From assembly GCA_910575105.1 (NCBI GenBank), contig CAJTDK010000005.1, positions 62,001-126,000 of the forward strand: a stretch of DNA of 64,000 nt, in the 5' to 3' direction. Made by a program: the position numbers and the translations under genes. Below are positions 44,022-52,096 of this stretch, in pieces. The stretch is from Lachnospiraceae bacterium (GTDB lineage: Bacteria; Bacillota; Clostridia; Lachnospirales; Lachnospiraceae). Each line of letters begins with the position of its first letter. Position 1 is the stretch's first letter. Below the pieces are notes generated by a model. That model had not been told where the DNA came from. It saw only the letters and a list, made by a program, of their open reading frames with translations, and searched no databases.

Positions 44022-44315
44022 ATGACAGAGTTGCAGTATGGGGATAAGATAATCCGAATGGAGGGCGTCATCGTAGAAGTACATGACGGTGCAGTGGCTA
44101 TCGACTTGAAGGGCCGTCTGGGACATTTGAGAGTCCCGATGCGGATGTTCATCAGCGATTATCCTATCGAGGTGGGACAGGAGGTTGCATGGAACATGAG
44201 TTTTGTGGAGCAGCTTGGACCGGAGATCAATGAAAAGTATGTAAGTAACCTTGACACTTATACTAGGCGTCAGAAAGAGATGCGCGAAAAGAACCAGAAC
44301 AATAAGGAGGTATAA
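44022..44315 (+). CDS. CBO2463/CBO2479-domain protein of the prd operon
   Basis: A 97-residue protein between prdA and prdB, in the place of a similar small gene in other clostridial prd operons. It has an N-terminal beta-rich part (GDKIIRMEGVIVEVHDGAVAID, split around Gly) that looks like a small RNA- or ligand-binding barrel, and a charged helical C-terminus. Its function is unknown. It overlaps neither neighbour and starts 17 bp after prdA. Confidence 0.85.
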   Translation: MTELQYGDKIIRMEGVIVEVHDGAVAIDLKGRLGHLRVPMRMFISDYPIEVGQEVAWNMSFVEQLGPEINEKYVSNLDTYTRRQKEMREKNQNNKEV

Positions 44316-44317
44316 CA

Positions 44318-45043
44318 ATGAGTTTGACATTAGTTAAAGGAATGCAATCAGAGATATTCGTTCCTATTACTCCACCGTCTGTATGGACACCTGTTACAAA
44401 AGAGCTTAAGGATATGACGATCGCTCTTGCAACAGCAGCGGGTGTTCACCACAAAAAGCAGGAAAGATTCAACCTTGCAGGTGACTTTACCTGGAGAAAA
44501 GTAACAGACGATATGCCGTCAAATGAACTGATGGTATCACACGGTGGATATGATAACGGTGATGTTAATAAAGACATTAACTGTATGTTCCCGATTGACA
44601 GAATCCACGAACTGGCAAAAGAAGGATTTATCAAAGCTTGTGCGCCTGTACATGCAGGTTTCATGGGTGGCGGTGGTAACCAGGAGAAATTCAAAGGTGA
44701 AACCGGTCCTGCAATTGCACAGATGTTTAAAGAAGAGGAAGTTGACGCAGTAATCCTTACCGCTGGCTGAGGTACCTGCCACCGCTCTGCAGTATTGGTG
44801 CAGAGAGCGATTGAAGAAGCTGGAATTCCTACAATTATCATTGCAGCTCTTCCGCCGGTTGTTCGTCAGACCGGTACTCCTCGTGCGGTAGCTCCGCTTG
44901 TTCCTATGGGTGCGAATGCGGGCGCTCCGAACAATCCGGAACAGCAGACACAGATTGTAAAGGCAACTCTGGAGCAGTTAATTGAGATCCAGACACCTGG
45001 TAAGATTGTTCCGTTGCCATTCGAGTATATTGCTAAGGTATAA
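44318..45043 (+). CDS. prdB: D-proline reductase selenoprotein subunit PrdB
   Basis: A 241-residue subunit that carries the catalytic selenocysteine. Codon 151 (44768-44770) is TGA in TAG-U-GTCHRSAV, matching the known active site of Clostridium sticklandii PrdB. The protein continues to 45043 in the same frame with normal composition. A gene finder without Sec decoding splits it in two. It starts 2 bp after the upstream gene's stop with a shared AAGGAGG. It depends on selA, selB, selD and tRNA-Sec, all in this window. Confidence 0.97.
44768..44808 (+). promoter_or_regulatory. prdB UGA and SECIS hairpin
   Basis: CTCTGCA (44785-44791) and TGCAGAG (44799-44805) form a 7-bp stem with a GTATTGG loop starting 14 nt past the TGA, a good bSECIS position. 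Confidence 0.75.
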
Positions 45044-45071
45044 TATACCGGCATAGTGTTTGAGTGCTAGA

Positions 45072-45101
45072 GGGCAGATGCTTAGGCATCTGTCCTTTTT
45101 T
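45072..45101 (+). terminator. Strong terminator after prdB
   Basis: A 10-bp stem (45072-45081 with 45086-45095, one G-T pair), TTAG loop and six T. Confidence 0.9.
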
Positions 45102-45112
45102 AAAACAATATC

Positions 45113-45141
45113 TTGGAAAGGGATTTGACATATTGTATAAT
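45113..45141 (+). promoter_or_regulatory. Separate promoter for prdD-prdE
   Basis: TTGGAA (45113-45118), a 17-bp spacer and a perfect TATAAT (45136-45141) follow directly after the prdB terminator. Confidence 0.65.
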
Positions 45142-45219
45142 ATAAATAGGTTAAATGAGCACATGAAAGCGGCTTTCTGAGAGATTTTTATGTGAGATTA
45201 TATACGGAGGTGATTAAAT

Positions 45220-45987
45220 TTGGCAGATGAAGTAAAGGACTTGAGAAAGCTTGTGATCAAGGCTTTCCACATGAGTGAAGTAGAGTGGGGCGACCATAAC
45301 GATATCACGACAGACGGCCATATGACAGTCAGTAAAGAGATGGTTGATGAGCTTGTTGCGGCGGAGGAGCATATCGAAAAGATCGACATTCAGATCATCA
45401 GGCCGGGTGATCATGACCGCTGGACGAATACGATCATGGATATCATACCTATTTCCACAAAGGTCCTTGGTAAGATCGGGGATGGGATCACCCACACGGT
45501 TACGGGTGTCTATGTTATCCTTACGGGTGTGGACGTGAACGGTAAGCAGTGCCATGAGTTCGGCTCTTCGGAGGGGAATCTGAAGGAGCAGTTATATCTG
45601 AACCGGGCCGGGACGCCGGGGGATGACGATTATATTATTTCCTTTGATGTGACTCTTGCGGCGGGCATGGGGCAGGAGCGCCCTGGGCCGACGGCCGCGC
45701 ACCGGGTATGTGATAAGTTTATTCAGAGCTACCGTGAGAAGCTTAAAAAGTTCAAAGGTGAGAGATGTACGGAACGTCACGAGTATCATGACATCGTGAG
45801 ACCGGGAAAGAAAAAGGTGCTGATCATCAAACAGGTTGCCGGACAGGGAGCAATGTATGATACGCATTTGTTTGCGAAGGAACCTTCTGGCGTAGAAGGT
45901 GGGAAATCAATAATTGATATGGGTAATATGCCAATCATCGTATCTCCGAACGAGTACCGTGACGGTATTATCCGTTCTATGCAGTAG
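45220..45987 (+). CDS. prdD: Proline reductase cluster protein PrdD
   Basis: A 255-residue protein homologous to the beta-side half of PrdA (PrdA about 170-418), with shared motifs FGSSEG, ERPGP.AAH, RRPGKKKV/VRPGKKKV and GQGAM. It ends exactly where PrdA would be cleaved (SPNEYRDGIIRSMQ against SPLEVLDGCIHALT). It has no cleavable Thr-Cys. The start codon is TTG behind GGAGGTG. Its role is unproven; assembly or processing of PrdA is a common guess. Confidence 0.92.
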   Translation: MADEVKDLRKLVIKAFHMSEVEWGDHNDITTDGHMTVSKEMVDELVAAEEHIEKIDIQIIRPGDHDRWTNTIMDIIPISTKVLGKIGDGITHTVTGVYVILTGVDVNGKQCHEFGSSEGNLKEQLYLNRAGTPGDDDYIISFDVTLAAGMGQERPGPTAAHRVCDKFIQSYREKLKKFKGERCTERHEYHDIVRPGKKKVLIIKQVAGQGAMYDTHLFAKEPSGVEGGKSIIDMGNMPIIVSPNEYRDGIIRSMQ

Positions 45988-46000
45988 GAGGTGTAAAGGT

Positions 46001-46477
46001 ATGGGAATTGGTCCTTCAACAAAAGAAACGTCATTGCATCATTTCAGAGATCCGCTTCTGGAGGCTGTAGCAGAGGATACGGATCTTGACCTGATGGGAG
46101 TTATGCTTGTGGGTTCGCCGGACGGCAACGAAGATAAGATGCTCGTTGGAACGAGAGCTGCCGTATGGGCAGAGTGTATGCGTGCGGACGGTGTGATTCT
46201 CTCCTGTGACGGATGGGGAAACAGCCATGTGGATTATACCAATACGATCGAGCAGATCGGAACGAGAGGGATTCCGGTAACAGGAATTACGTTTAACGGC
46301 ACAGTTGCCCAGTTTGTTGTTGTCAATGATTATCTGGATGCCATCGTTGATATTAACAAGAGCGAGAGCGGGGAAGAGACGGATGTAGTTGGAGAAAATA
46401 ATATGGACCGCATAGATTGTCTGAAAGCGAAAGCACTGTTAAAGCTCAAGATGCGGAGAAAGGATGAGCAGCGCTAG
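46001..46477 (+). CDS. prdE: Proline reductase cluster protein PrdE
   Basis: A 158-residue protein homologous to the alpha side of PrdA from the cleavage point onward (MGIGPSTKE against CIGPASKE), sharing RDPLLEA, GVMLVGSP, GWGNSHVD, QIGTRGIPV and NKSESG. It starts 13 bp after prdD with AGGAGGTG. Met stands where PrdA has the pyruvoyl-forming Cys, so it cannot carry a pyruvoyl group there. Confidence 0.92.
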   Translation: MGIGPSTKETSLHHFRDPLLEAVAEDTDLDLMGVMLVGSPDGNEDKMLVGTRAAVWAECMRADGVILSCDGWGNSHVDYTNTIEQIGTRGIPVTGITFNGTVAQFVVVNDYLDAIVDINKSESGEETDVVGENNMDRIDCLKAKALLKLKMRRKDEQR

Positions 46478-46576
46478 AATTCAGTAATTTGATGTGGTAA
46501 AGTGTTCAAATCCGACGAAAAAAATCGTTAAATTATTGTTAATGTGCATAAAGATTTACTTTTGCTGAATAAAGTA

Positions 46577-46605
46577 TTGACGCGGCAATGGAGAAGTGGT
46601 ATATT
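46577..46605 (+). promoter_or_regulatory. Promoter of a candidate structured RNA
   Basis: TTGACG (46577-46582), a 17-bp spacer and TATATT (46600-46605) lie in the non-coding region after prdE. No plus-strand gene follows within 3 kb. Confidence 0.65.
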
Positions 46606-46611
46606 AATAAC

Positions 46612-46830
46612 GCTTAATCAATGGTTGTTATTGCAGTTACGCTTTCGCCGGCTGTTTCCCCCAAGAACAGTCTTGCGACGGTGAACTTCAATTAATATAT
46701 ACTTTCCTCTTTACAGAGGAGCATTCCCCAGCTTTGTATATAACAAAACTGCAATGCAACGAGGAAAAACCTCTCAATGACATACCAAAGGGAAGAGCGC
46801 GGCATTTCGTAGATGCTGCGCTCTTTCTGT
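46612..46830 (+). ncRNA. Candidate structured non-coding RNA
   Basis: A roughly 220-nt stretch without an ORF. A 9-bp closing helix, ATTGCAGTT (46630-46638) with AACTGCAAT (46747-46755), encloses two hairpin domains: TCGC...GCGA with GGCTGTT/AACAGTC, and ATATAC...GTATAT with TCCTCT/AGAGGA. A small GAGG/CCTC hairpin follows, then the terminator-like stem at 46793-46825. It has its own promoter. It does not match RNase P, tmRNA, SRP or 6S RNA as I know them. The 46478-46838 gap is otherwise empty. Confidence 0.45.
46793..46828. terminator. Terminator hairpin after the candidate RNA and after the YczE-like gene
   Basis: AAGAGCGCGGCAT (46793-46805) pairs with ATGCTGCGCTCTT (46813-46825), 13 bp with one G-T pair. 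It lies just past the stop of the converging minus-strand gene and may serve both. Confidence 0.7.
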
Positions 46831-46838
46831 ATGGACAT

Positions 46839-47474
46839 TTATTCGTGTATGAACTTCTTCTCCCATCCCATGCACCATTTTGTAAGAGGGCCGAGGACAA
46901 GCATTCCTCCGATGGTTCCCTCGCGGACCTTGAATGAAAGGCCGAATATAAGGGAGAGGGTAAGGGAAGTGATGATGAGAAGTGCGTCGCCGGTAATATG
47001 GAGCTTCGCGAAATCAATCCCGAACTTGCTGCTTGCCGTGTAGTAAGTGCTCTCTACAGGAATCTGAACAGCTCCCAGCAGATTGAGGCCGGCGATGAAT
47101 ACGGCAAGTCCCAGATAAGAGACTGCCCAGAACAAAACTCTCACTGGATAGCTGTTAAGCTCGAATAAGAGCACCTTGTAATACACAAAATTCACAACTA
47201 CACCGAATATGACCGCCACCGGAATCTGCAGGAGACGGATAGGATGGAAATTCTTCCGCAGGATAAGGATCTGGATCAATATGCAGATAAAATTCCCGAT
47301 TATGCTGAATGTACCGACCTTTAATCCGGTGATCTGATAGACATTCAGGCTGACAGAGTCCCAGCAGGCGCAAAGCCCGATATCTGCCTTCATGCAGAGC
47401 GTCTGGGAGACGGCCATCATCACAACAAAAAATGCAACAAGAGCATATTTTTTAATCAGTTTTCCAGCATTCAT
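46839..47474 (-). CDS. YczE/YyaS/YitT-like membrane protein
   Basis: A 211-residue protein with about five to six helices. It begins MNAGKLIKKYALVAFFVVMM and has the characteristic early ADIGLCACWDSVSLNV loop and a later GTIGGMLVLGPLTKW motif. Such proteins are integral membrane proteins of unknown function. The gene is 17 bp downstream of the YcxB-like gene, so the two form a pair. Confidence 0.75.
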   Translation of the reverse strand: MNAGKLIKKYALVAFFVVMMAVSQTLCMKADIGLCACWDSVSLNVYQITGLKVGTFSIIGNFICILIQILILRKNFHPIRLLQIPVAVIFGVVVNFVYYKVLLFELNSYPVRVLFWAVSYLGLAVFIAGLNLLGAVQIPVESTYYTASSKFGIDFAKLHITGDALLIITSLTLSLIFGLSFKVREGTIGGMLVLGPLTKWCMGWEKKFIHE

Positions 47475-47491
47475 CTTCGCGTATCCTCATG

Positions 47492-48031
47492 TTACTTGTT
47501 GAACGGCGGAGCTACCGGTCCGTATTTGATCTCAGGGTGATTGTCGAGCATCCACTGTCTGAAGCTGTCGGTATCGCCCTCGGTGAAGCATGACTTGTCC
47601 AGCATGACACCTTCGTTATATTCGTCTGTTGCCAGTTTGAAAAAAGATTTGGCTTCCTCGAATCTCAAGATATCCGTCCACTCGACTTTGTTGTTGGCTT
47701 TTCCGTTGACATACAGAGAGATATTCCGGTCGCCGACAATTGTCTTACATGTCCAGTCCTTGCCGTTAAAATAATTCGCCCGTGTGAGACGGAAGGTCTT
47801 ATCCGCGTGCATCCATCGGAAGAACACACCTCTATAGACTGCGACAAAGGTCAGAAAAGCGCCGATGGTTTGCCATCTTGCAGGCGCGTCCACGATTTTG
47901 AAATACACCCAGCCAAAAACTCCGGCAACAAAAATGAAGCACCATACATAAAAAATAGGTAACTTCCAAAACTTGGGAGTTGCCCATTTATCATAACGTC
48001 TCCGATCCATTACATATTCGTTTACAAACAT
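47492..48031 (-). CDS. YcxB-like membrane protein
   Basis: A 179-residue protein with two helices (about 25-43 and 52-68) and a cytoplasmic C-terminal domain whose pattern NGKDWTCKTIVGDRNISLY... VEWTDILRFEEAKSFFKL matches YcxB-type domains. No function is established for the family. It precedes the YczE-like gene. Confidence 0.65.
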   Translation of the reverse strand: MFVNEYVMDRRRYDKWATPKFWKLPIFYVWCFIFVAGVFGWVYFKIVDAPARWQTIGAFLTFVAVYRGVFFRWMHADKTFRLTRANYFNGKDWTCKTIVGDRNISLYVNGKANNKVEWTDILRFEEAKSFFKLATDEYNEGVMLDKSCFTEGDTDSFRQWMLDNHPEIKYGPVAPPFNK

Positions 48032-48092
48032 AGTATTATCTCCGTTTTTCTAGTATAGATTTTGCGAAAAAATCAAACTGGAACCTTGAAAG

Positions 48093-48172
48093 CTACTGTT
48101 CACACAAAATCCCATTGCCGCAGGCAATCTGAAAGGGATCTTGCAGGATGCTGATCACGGAGTGAACAATAA
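48093..48172. repeat. Dispersed hairpin repeat, third copy
   Basis: CTACTGTTCAC and GTGAACAAT bracket an 80-bp element that also contains CTTGCAGGATGCTGATCACG, close to 27084-27110. It lies between the TauE-type and YcxB-type genes. Confidence 0.55.
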
Positions 48173-48237
48173 GCCTTGAACCGTATAGACGGCCACCCTC
48201 CCGGATAGCCATCTATACGATCAGAGTATATGATAAT

Positions 48238-49128
48238 CTAAGCTATTCCAGCCTTTTTATCCTTGTTAGCAGCGCTGATCAATGTGTAAGAAGTCCATAA
48301 CAGAACTACGCAGATAAGGTTGATCAGCCAGAACATCGGCAGACCTGTGATAAGCTTCCATGCGATAAATACACCGATACATCCGCCAAGCGCGTTGCCG
48401 ATCGTATGAGGCACATCATACCTGTGCGTCCGGATGAACTCGATAGAACAAGCCGGCATCAGGCAGGCACAAGATCCCATGAATACCGGGAAACAAGCTC
48501 CGGCATCAACACCAAGCAGAAGACAGGTAGCCATACATGGTGCGTAAAGACCAAAGCCGATGTCCATCAAAGCCCCCCATAATACATTAAGACCAGCAGC
48601 TACGATCAGTTGCCAGCCGTGCAGTCCAGTAAGAGTACCCACTGTTCCGAAAGGACCGACGCCTGTGTTCTTGCAGAGCATGATACCTGCAAGAGGAATC
48701 ATGATAAATCCAAGAGCGTATCTGATCTTGTTACGCGGCCATTTGGTTACGATCGTCGCAAATCCGAAGGAACCTACAGCGGCGCATATGTACATGATCC
48801 ACAGGAACATAGGGTCGCAGTCTACAGAAGCGGTGAAGATAAATGCCTCGAAAATAACCGGGAAAGTATCTCCGACGTTCAGCGTGCCTGGAATGTCGAT
48901 ATCATCGATCTGATTGAAAAGTTTGTACATAAAGGTAGATGGTGCAAAAGAACCGCAGCCAAGAGTATCAAGGAAGTTTGCAACAATACCTACTGCAAAA
49001 CCTGATGCCCACTGCTTGCCTGTCGCGTTCCTGATACCATCCATACGATTCTTGACTACATCGAAGATGAGGCCAAGGCCGGTTCCTGCCGCCAGGACAC
49101 CAAATAAAACCTGAAGTGCTAATAACAT
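48238..49128 (-). CDS. TauE/SafE-family permease
   Basis: A 296-residue inner-membrane protein with about eight helices of the sulfite-exporter TauE/SafE type. Its two similar halves begin FGVLAAGTGLGLIFDVV and GALMDIGFGLYAPCM. Members move organosulfur or small anions. The start at 49128 has GGAGG seven bases before it; the 35 codons upstream are not conserved-looking. Substrate unknown. Position next to prd genes may be incidental. Confidence 0.8.
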   Translation of the reverse strand: MLLALQVLFGVLAAGTGLGLIFDVVKNRMDGIRNATGKQWASGFAVGIVANFLDTLGCGSFAPSTFMYKLFNQIDDIDIPGTLNVGDTFPVIFEAFIFTASVDCDPMFLWIMYICAAVGSFGFATIVTKWPRNKIRYALGFIMIPLAGIMLCKNTGVGPFGTVGTLTGLHGWQLIVAAGLNVLWGALMDIGFGLYAPCMATCLLLGVDAGACFPVFMGSCACLMPACSIEFIRTHRYDVPHTIGNALGGCIGVFIAWKLITGLPMFWLINLICVVLLWTSYTLISAANKDKKAGIA

Positions 49129-49210
49129 AATCTTTCCTCCAATCCCTAGATATATGATTACTATAATTTCTTCAGAAACAGCACCCCGATTTGCCATTTC
49201 TGATATAATA

Positions 49211-49240
49211 AATATACCATAAACAGAGAGCATAGGTCAA
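49211..49240 (-). promoter_or_regulatory. Promoter of the TauE-type permease gene
   Basis: Minus-strand TTGACC (49235-49240), an 18-bp spacer and TATATT (49211-49216), 83 bp before the start codon. Confidence 0.6.
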
Positions 49241-49524
49241 CATTTTATTGTGGTAAAAATAGATAATTTGATTATTTTTCTGGCTTATTTTCAAAAAAAA
49301 TAGTGCATGTTGAATAAAATGACTTTGGGCTATCTTCCGACCTCTCTGGCATCATTGAAGAACAATTATCCTTCTTTGGCAAATGTGTCTCTGGACTCAT
49401 AAATGAAGAAATTTTCCTGCAAATTATGATGATTTTTCCGATTTTTTAAAAGATATTCGTGTATAATGTCAGTCAAGTGATATAATAAAATGTAATGGCG
49501 TCATTAAGAATTATAATGTTTTTA

Positions 49525-49553
49525 TTGACACACGTTTAACAGGGTGTTAAAAT
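49525..49553 (+). promoter_or_regulatory. Promoter of putP
   Basis: A perfect TTGACA (49525-49530), a 17-bp spacer and TAAAAT (49548-49553) precede a leader of about 135 nt. The rest of the 49129-49697 divergent gap is AT-rich, with no gene seen. Confidence 0.7.
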
Positions 49554-49697
49554 ATATCAAGAACGGTAAGAGAGCCGTCAATTTTTATGGTATGTCAGTT
49601 TGCGGAGTGGCTCATCTTATCTTTACATTTTTCCGAAAAAACATGCGGGGAAATTAAGAATTCCTGAAAGTAGCAGGAAAGAAATGAGGTGTATTTT

Positions 49698-51224
49698 ATG
49701 AGTGGTACTAGTATTATTATCTTATGCGCAATCCTTGCGTATATGTGCCTGCTGATCGGTGTTGGTGTTTATAATTCAAGGAAGAACAGCAGCAGCGAGG
49801 ATTTCTATCTTGGCGGCCGAAGGATGGGAGCGCTGGTCGTTGCCATGAGCGCCGAGGCCAGTGACATGTCAAGCTGGCTTCTGATGGGACTTCCCGGGGT
49901 TGCCTACCTGACAGGTATTGCAGATGCGTTCTGGACGGCGGCAGGCCTTGCGATCGGTACATATCTGAACTGGCTTTTCACTTCCAGGAGGCTGAGACGC
50001 TATTCAGAAAGAATCGACGCGATCACTGTACCGAACTTTTTTGCTAAGAGATTCCACGATGAGAAGAATATCATCACGGCGATCTCTGCAGTTATTATCG
50101 TAATTTTCTTTATCCCATACGTAGCATCTGGATTCGCGGCATGCGGGAAGCTTTTTAATTCCCTGTTCGGCCTGGATTACATGACGGGCGTGATATTATT
50201 TGCCATTATCATCGTTATCTATACGATCATGGGCGGTTTTACTACTGTTGCGACCAACGATCTGATTCAGAGTATCGTAATGTCGATCGCGCTGATCTCC
50301 ATCGTTACCTTTGGTGTGAGCAGCGCCGGCGGATTTGGTGCAGTTATGGACAATGCAAAGTCACTGCCGGGTTACTTCTCCTTATCTGCGATTCATGATG
50401 CAGTTGCGGGAACAGCGGTTCCGTATTCAGCATTATCTGCAGTATCTCTTCTTGCATGGGGTATCGGATATTTTGGTATGCCGCATATCCTGGTAAGATT
50501 TATGTCTATTGAGGATGAGAATAAGCTGGTATTATCCAGACGTGTTGCTTCTGTATGGGTAACGATCGCTATGGGTGTTGCGATTTTTATCGGTGTTGTA
50601 GGTCTTGGCGTTGTCAATGCAGGAAATATGGCTCCGTTAGAGGACAGCGAGCGAGTGATCATCGCACTTACGGATATCTTAAGTCAGAACGGATTCCTTG
50701 CAGCAATCCTTGGCGGTGTAATCCTTGCAGGTATTCTTGCAGCAACCATGTCTACTGCTGACAGCCAGATGCTTGTAGCGGCTTCGGGTGTGTCAGAGAA
50801 TATCGTACAGGATTTCTTTGGTAAGAAGCTTACAGAGAAGCAGGGGCTTATGGTTGCCCGCGGGACGATCCTTGCGATTGCTGCTATCGGATTGTTCCTG
50901 GCAAGAGATCCGAACTCTAGTGTATTTGGTATTGTATCCTTTGCATGGGCAGGTATGGGCGCAGCGTTTGCAGGCGTTATGATCTGTGCGCTGTTCTGGA
51001 AGCGTACGACGCTGCAGGGCGCGCTGGCGGGCATGGTGTCCGGAGGAGCGATGGTATTTATCTGGAAATACGCGGTTAGGCCGATGGGCGGAATACTTGA
51101 TATCTACGAACTGCTTCCGGCGTTCTTAGTATCACTTGCGATGATCATCATCGTGAGCTTGGCAACGAAAGCGCCTGGCCAGGAGATTATTGATGAGTTT
51201 GAGAGTGTTAATGTAAAGAAATAA
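49698..51224 (+). CDS. putP: Sodium/proline symporter
   Basis: A 508-residue SSS-family carrier with 13 helices. The PutP signatures are present: SAEASDMSSWLLMGLPG (about 52-68), ITVPNFFAKRF (about 112), GGFTTVATND (about 180), SLLAWGIGYFGMPHILVRFM (about 255) and the AATMSTADSQMLV motif near 345. It imports proline with Na+, feeding PrdF and the reductase. The ATG was preferred over the GTG three codons upstream because of GAGGTG spacing. Confidence 0.94.
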   Translation: MSGTSIIILCAILAYMCLLIGVGVYNSRKNSSSEDFYLGGRRMGALVVAMSAEASDMSSWLLMGLPGVAYLTGIADAFWTAAGLAIGTYLNWLFTSRRLRRYSERIDAITVPNFFAKRFHDEKNIITAISAVIIVIFFIPYVASGFAACGKLFNSLFGLDYMTGVILFAIIIVIYTIMGGFTTVATNDLIQSIVMSIALISIVTFGVSSAGGFGAVMDNAKSLPGYFSLSAIHDAVAGTAVPYSALSAVSLLAWGIGYFGMPHILVRFMSIEDENKLVLSRRVASVWVTIAMGVAIFIGVVGLGVVNAGNMAPLEDSERVIIALTDILSQNGFLAAILGGVILAGILAATMSTADSQMLVAASGVSENIVQDFFGKKLTEKQGLMVARGTILAIAAIGLFLARDPNSSVFGIVSFAWAGMGAAFAGVMICALFWKRTTLQGALAGMVSGGAMVFIWKYAVRPMGGILDIYELLPAFLVSLAMIIIVSLATKAPGQEIIDEFESVNVKK

Positions 51225-51246
51225 TTGATGCATTATAATAAGGAAG

Positions 51247-51276
51247 AAAAAGCTCCGCTTAGGCCGGAGCTTTTTT
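51247..51276 (+). terminator. Terminator after putP
   Basis: AAAAAGCTCCG (51247-51257) pairs with CGGAGCTTTTTT (51265-51276). Confidence 0.9.
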
Positions 51277-51367
51277 GATGAAGAAAGAGTTTGCAGATTT
51301 ATCTGTATCTGCAGAGATTCACGATGGAAATTGTACGCGAAAAAATACAAAAATTCGATAAAAGGGC

Positions 51368-51396
51368 TTGAAATCATTCCTTTCATCATATATACT
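51368..51396 (+). promoter_or_regulatory. Promoter of the S10-spc ribosomal operon
   Basis: TTGAAA (51368-51373), a 17-bp spacer and TATACT (51391-51396), about 240 bp before rpsJ. Confidence 0.75.
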
Positions 51397-51402
51397 TAAA
51401 AA

Positions 51403-51637
51403 GCTGTGACATGATAGCGATGAAGCGTGAGGTTGCTGCCGGGTACTTTTTAAGCAACAGTCGTTTAAGAAGAAGGATGGCAGGTTTTCCGTGGAGCGAA
51501 TGTCAAGTTAGGAAACTGGCGACAAGTCACTGTATCACATATAGTCCGTGTAAGGTTCTCACGACACACACGGCAGAGTGTACAGTCACCGCTTGTCGTA
51601 CTGGAGTTTATAGTACGAAAAGGAGGCGACTTTTTTT
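51403..51637 (+). promoter_or_regulatory. Structured leader of the ribosomal operon
   Basis: A leader of about 235 nt with no ORF. CGACAAG (51520-51526) pairs with CTTGTCG (51592-51598), TGTA/TACA lies inside that, and CCGTGT (51546-51551) pairs with ACACGG (51568-51573). A TTGCT/AGCAA hairpin occurs earlier. It is a candidate site for autoregulation by a ribosomal protein such as L4 (inference). Confidence 0.55.
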
Positions 51638-51955
51638 ATGGCAAGTCAAGTAATGAGAATCACTTTGAAGGCGTATGATCATCAGTTAGTTGATGCATCC
51701 GCTAAGAAAATCATCGAAACTGTAAAGAAGAATGGGGCGAAGGTGAGCGGCCCGGTACCTCTTCCGACAAAGAAGGAAGTAGTAACGATCTTAAGAGCTG
51801 TTCACAAGTACAAAGATTCCAGAGAGCAGTTCGAGCAAAGGACTCATAAGAGACTGATCGATATCATCACACCTACGCAGAAGACAGTAGACGCATTATC
51901 AAGATTAGAGATGCCTGCAGGCGTGTACATTGATATCAAGATGAAGAATAAGTAA
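51638..51955 (+). CDS. rpsJ: 30S ribosomal protein S10
   Basis: A 105-residue S10 (NusE). [16 protein letters not shown] at the start and the PLPTKKE and [12 protein letters not shown] motifs are diagnostic. S10 sits in the 30S head and also joins NusB in antitermination. It is the first gene of the S10 operon, with an AAGGAGG site. Confidence 0.98.
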   Translation: MASQVMRITLKAYDHQLVDASAKKIIETVKKNGAKVSGPVPLPTKKEVVTILRAVHKYKDSREQFEQRTHKRLIDIITPTQKTVDALSRLEMPAGVYIDIKMKNK

Positions 51956-52096
51956 GTGCTTAGCGAGGTCTTATCGAGCTTAGTGCGAACTTAGTTCAAT
52001 GAGCAAAGCGAATTGAACATCAAAAACGAGCAGTAGTTCCTATATTTAGGATGAGCGCCATGTGCGTTCCGCTGTAAATCACAGGAGGTAATTATA
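51956..52096 (+). repeat. S10-L3 spacer with GAGCTTAG motifs
   Basis: A 141-bp spacer carrying CTTAGCGAG, GAGCTTAGTG and related pieces that recur in the L29-S17 and S14-S8 spacers. A TTCAATGAGC...GCGAATTGAAC dyad is also present. Confidence 0.5.

Noticed and set aside
46612-46830. 6S RNA, SRP RNA, RNase P RNA or tmRNA after prdE
   Set aside because: The fold is a three-way junction rather than the rod of 6S. The SRP, RNase P and tmRNA core motifs I know are absent.
46734-47043. Plus-strand ORFs of 67 and 76 aa overlapping the candidate RNA and the YczE-like gene
   Set aside because: They run antisense into a hydrophobic membrane-protein gene and lack start signals.
48560-49114. Plus-strand ORFs of 66-131 aa inside the TauE-type gene
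   Set aside because: They are shadows of a conserved permease on the minus strand, without ribosome-binding sites.
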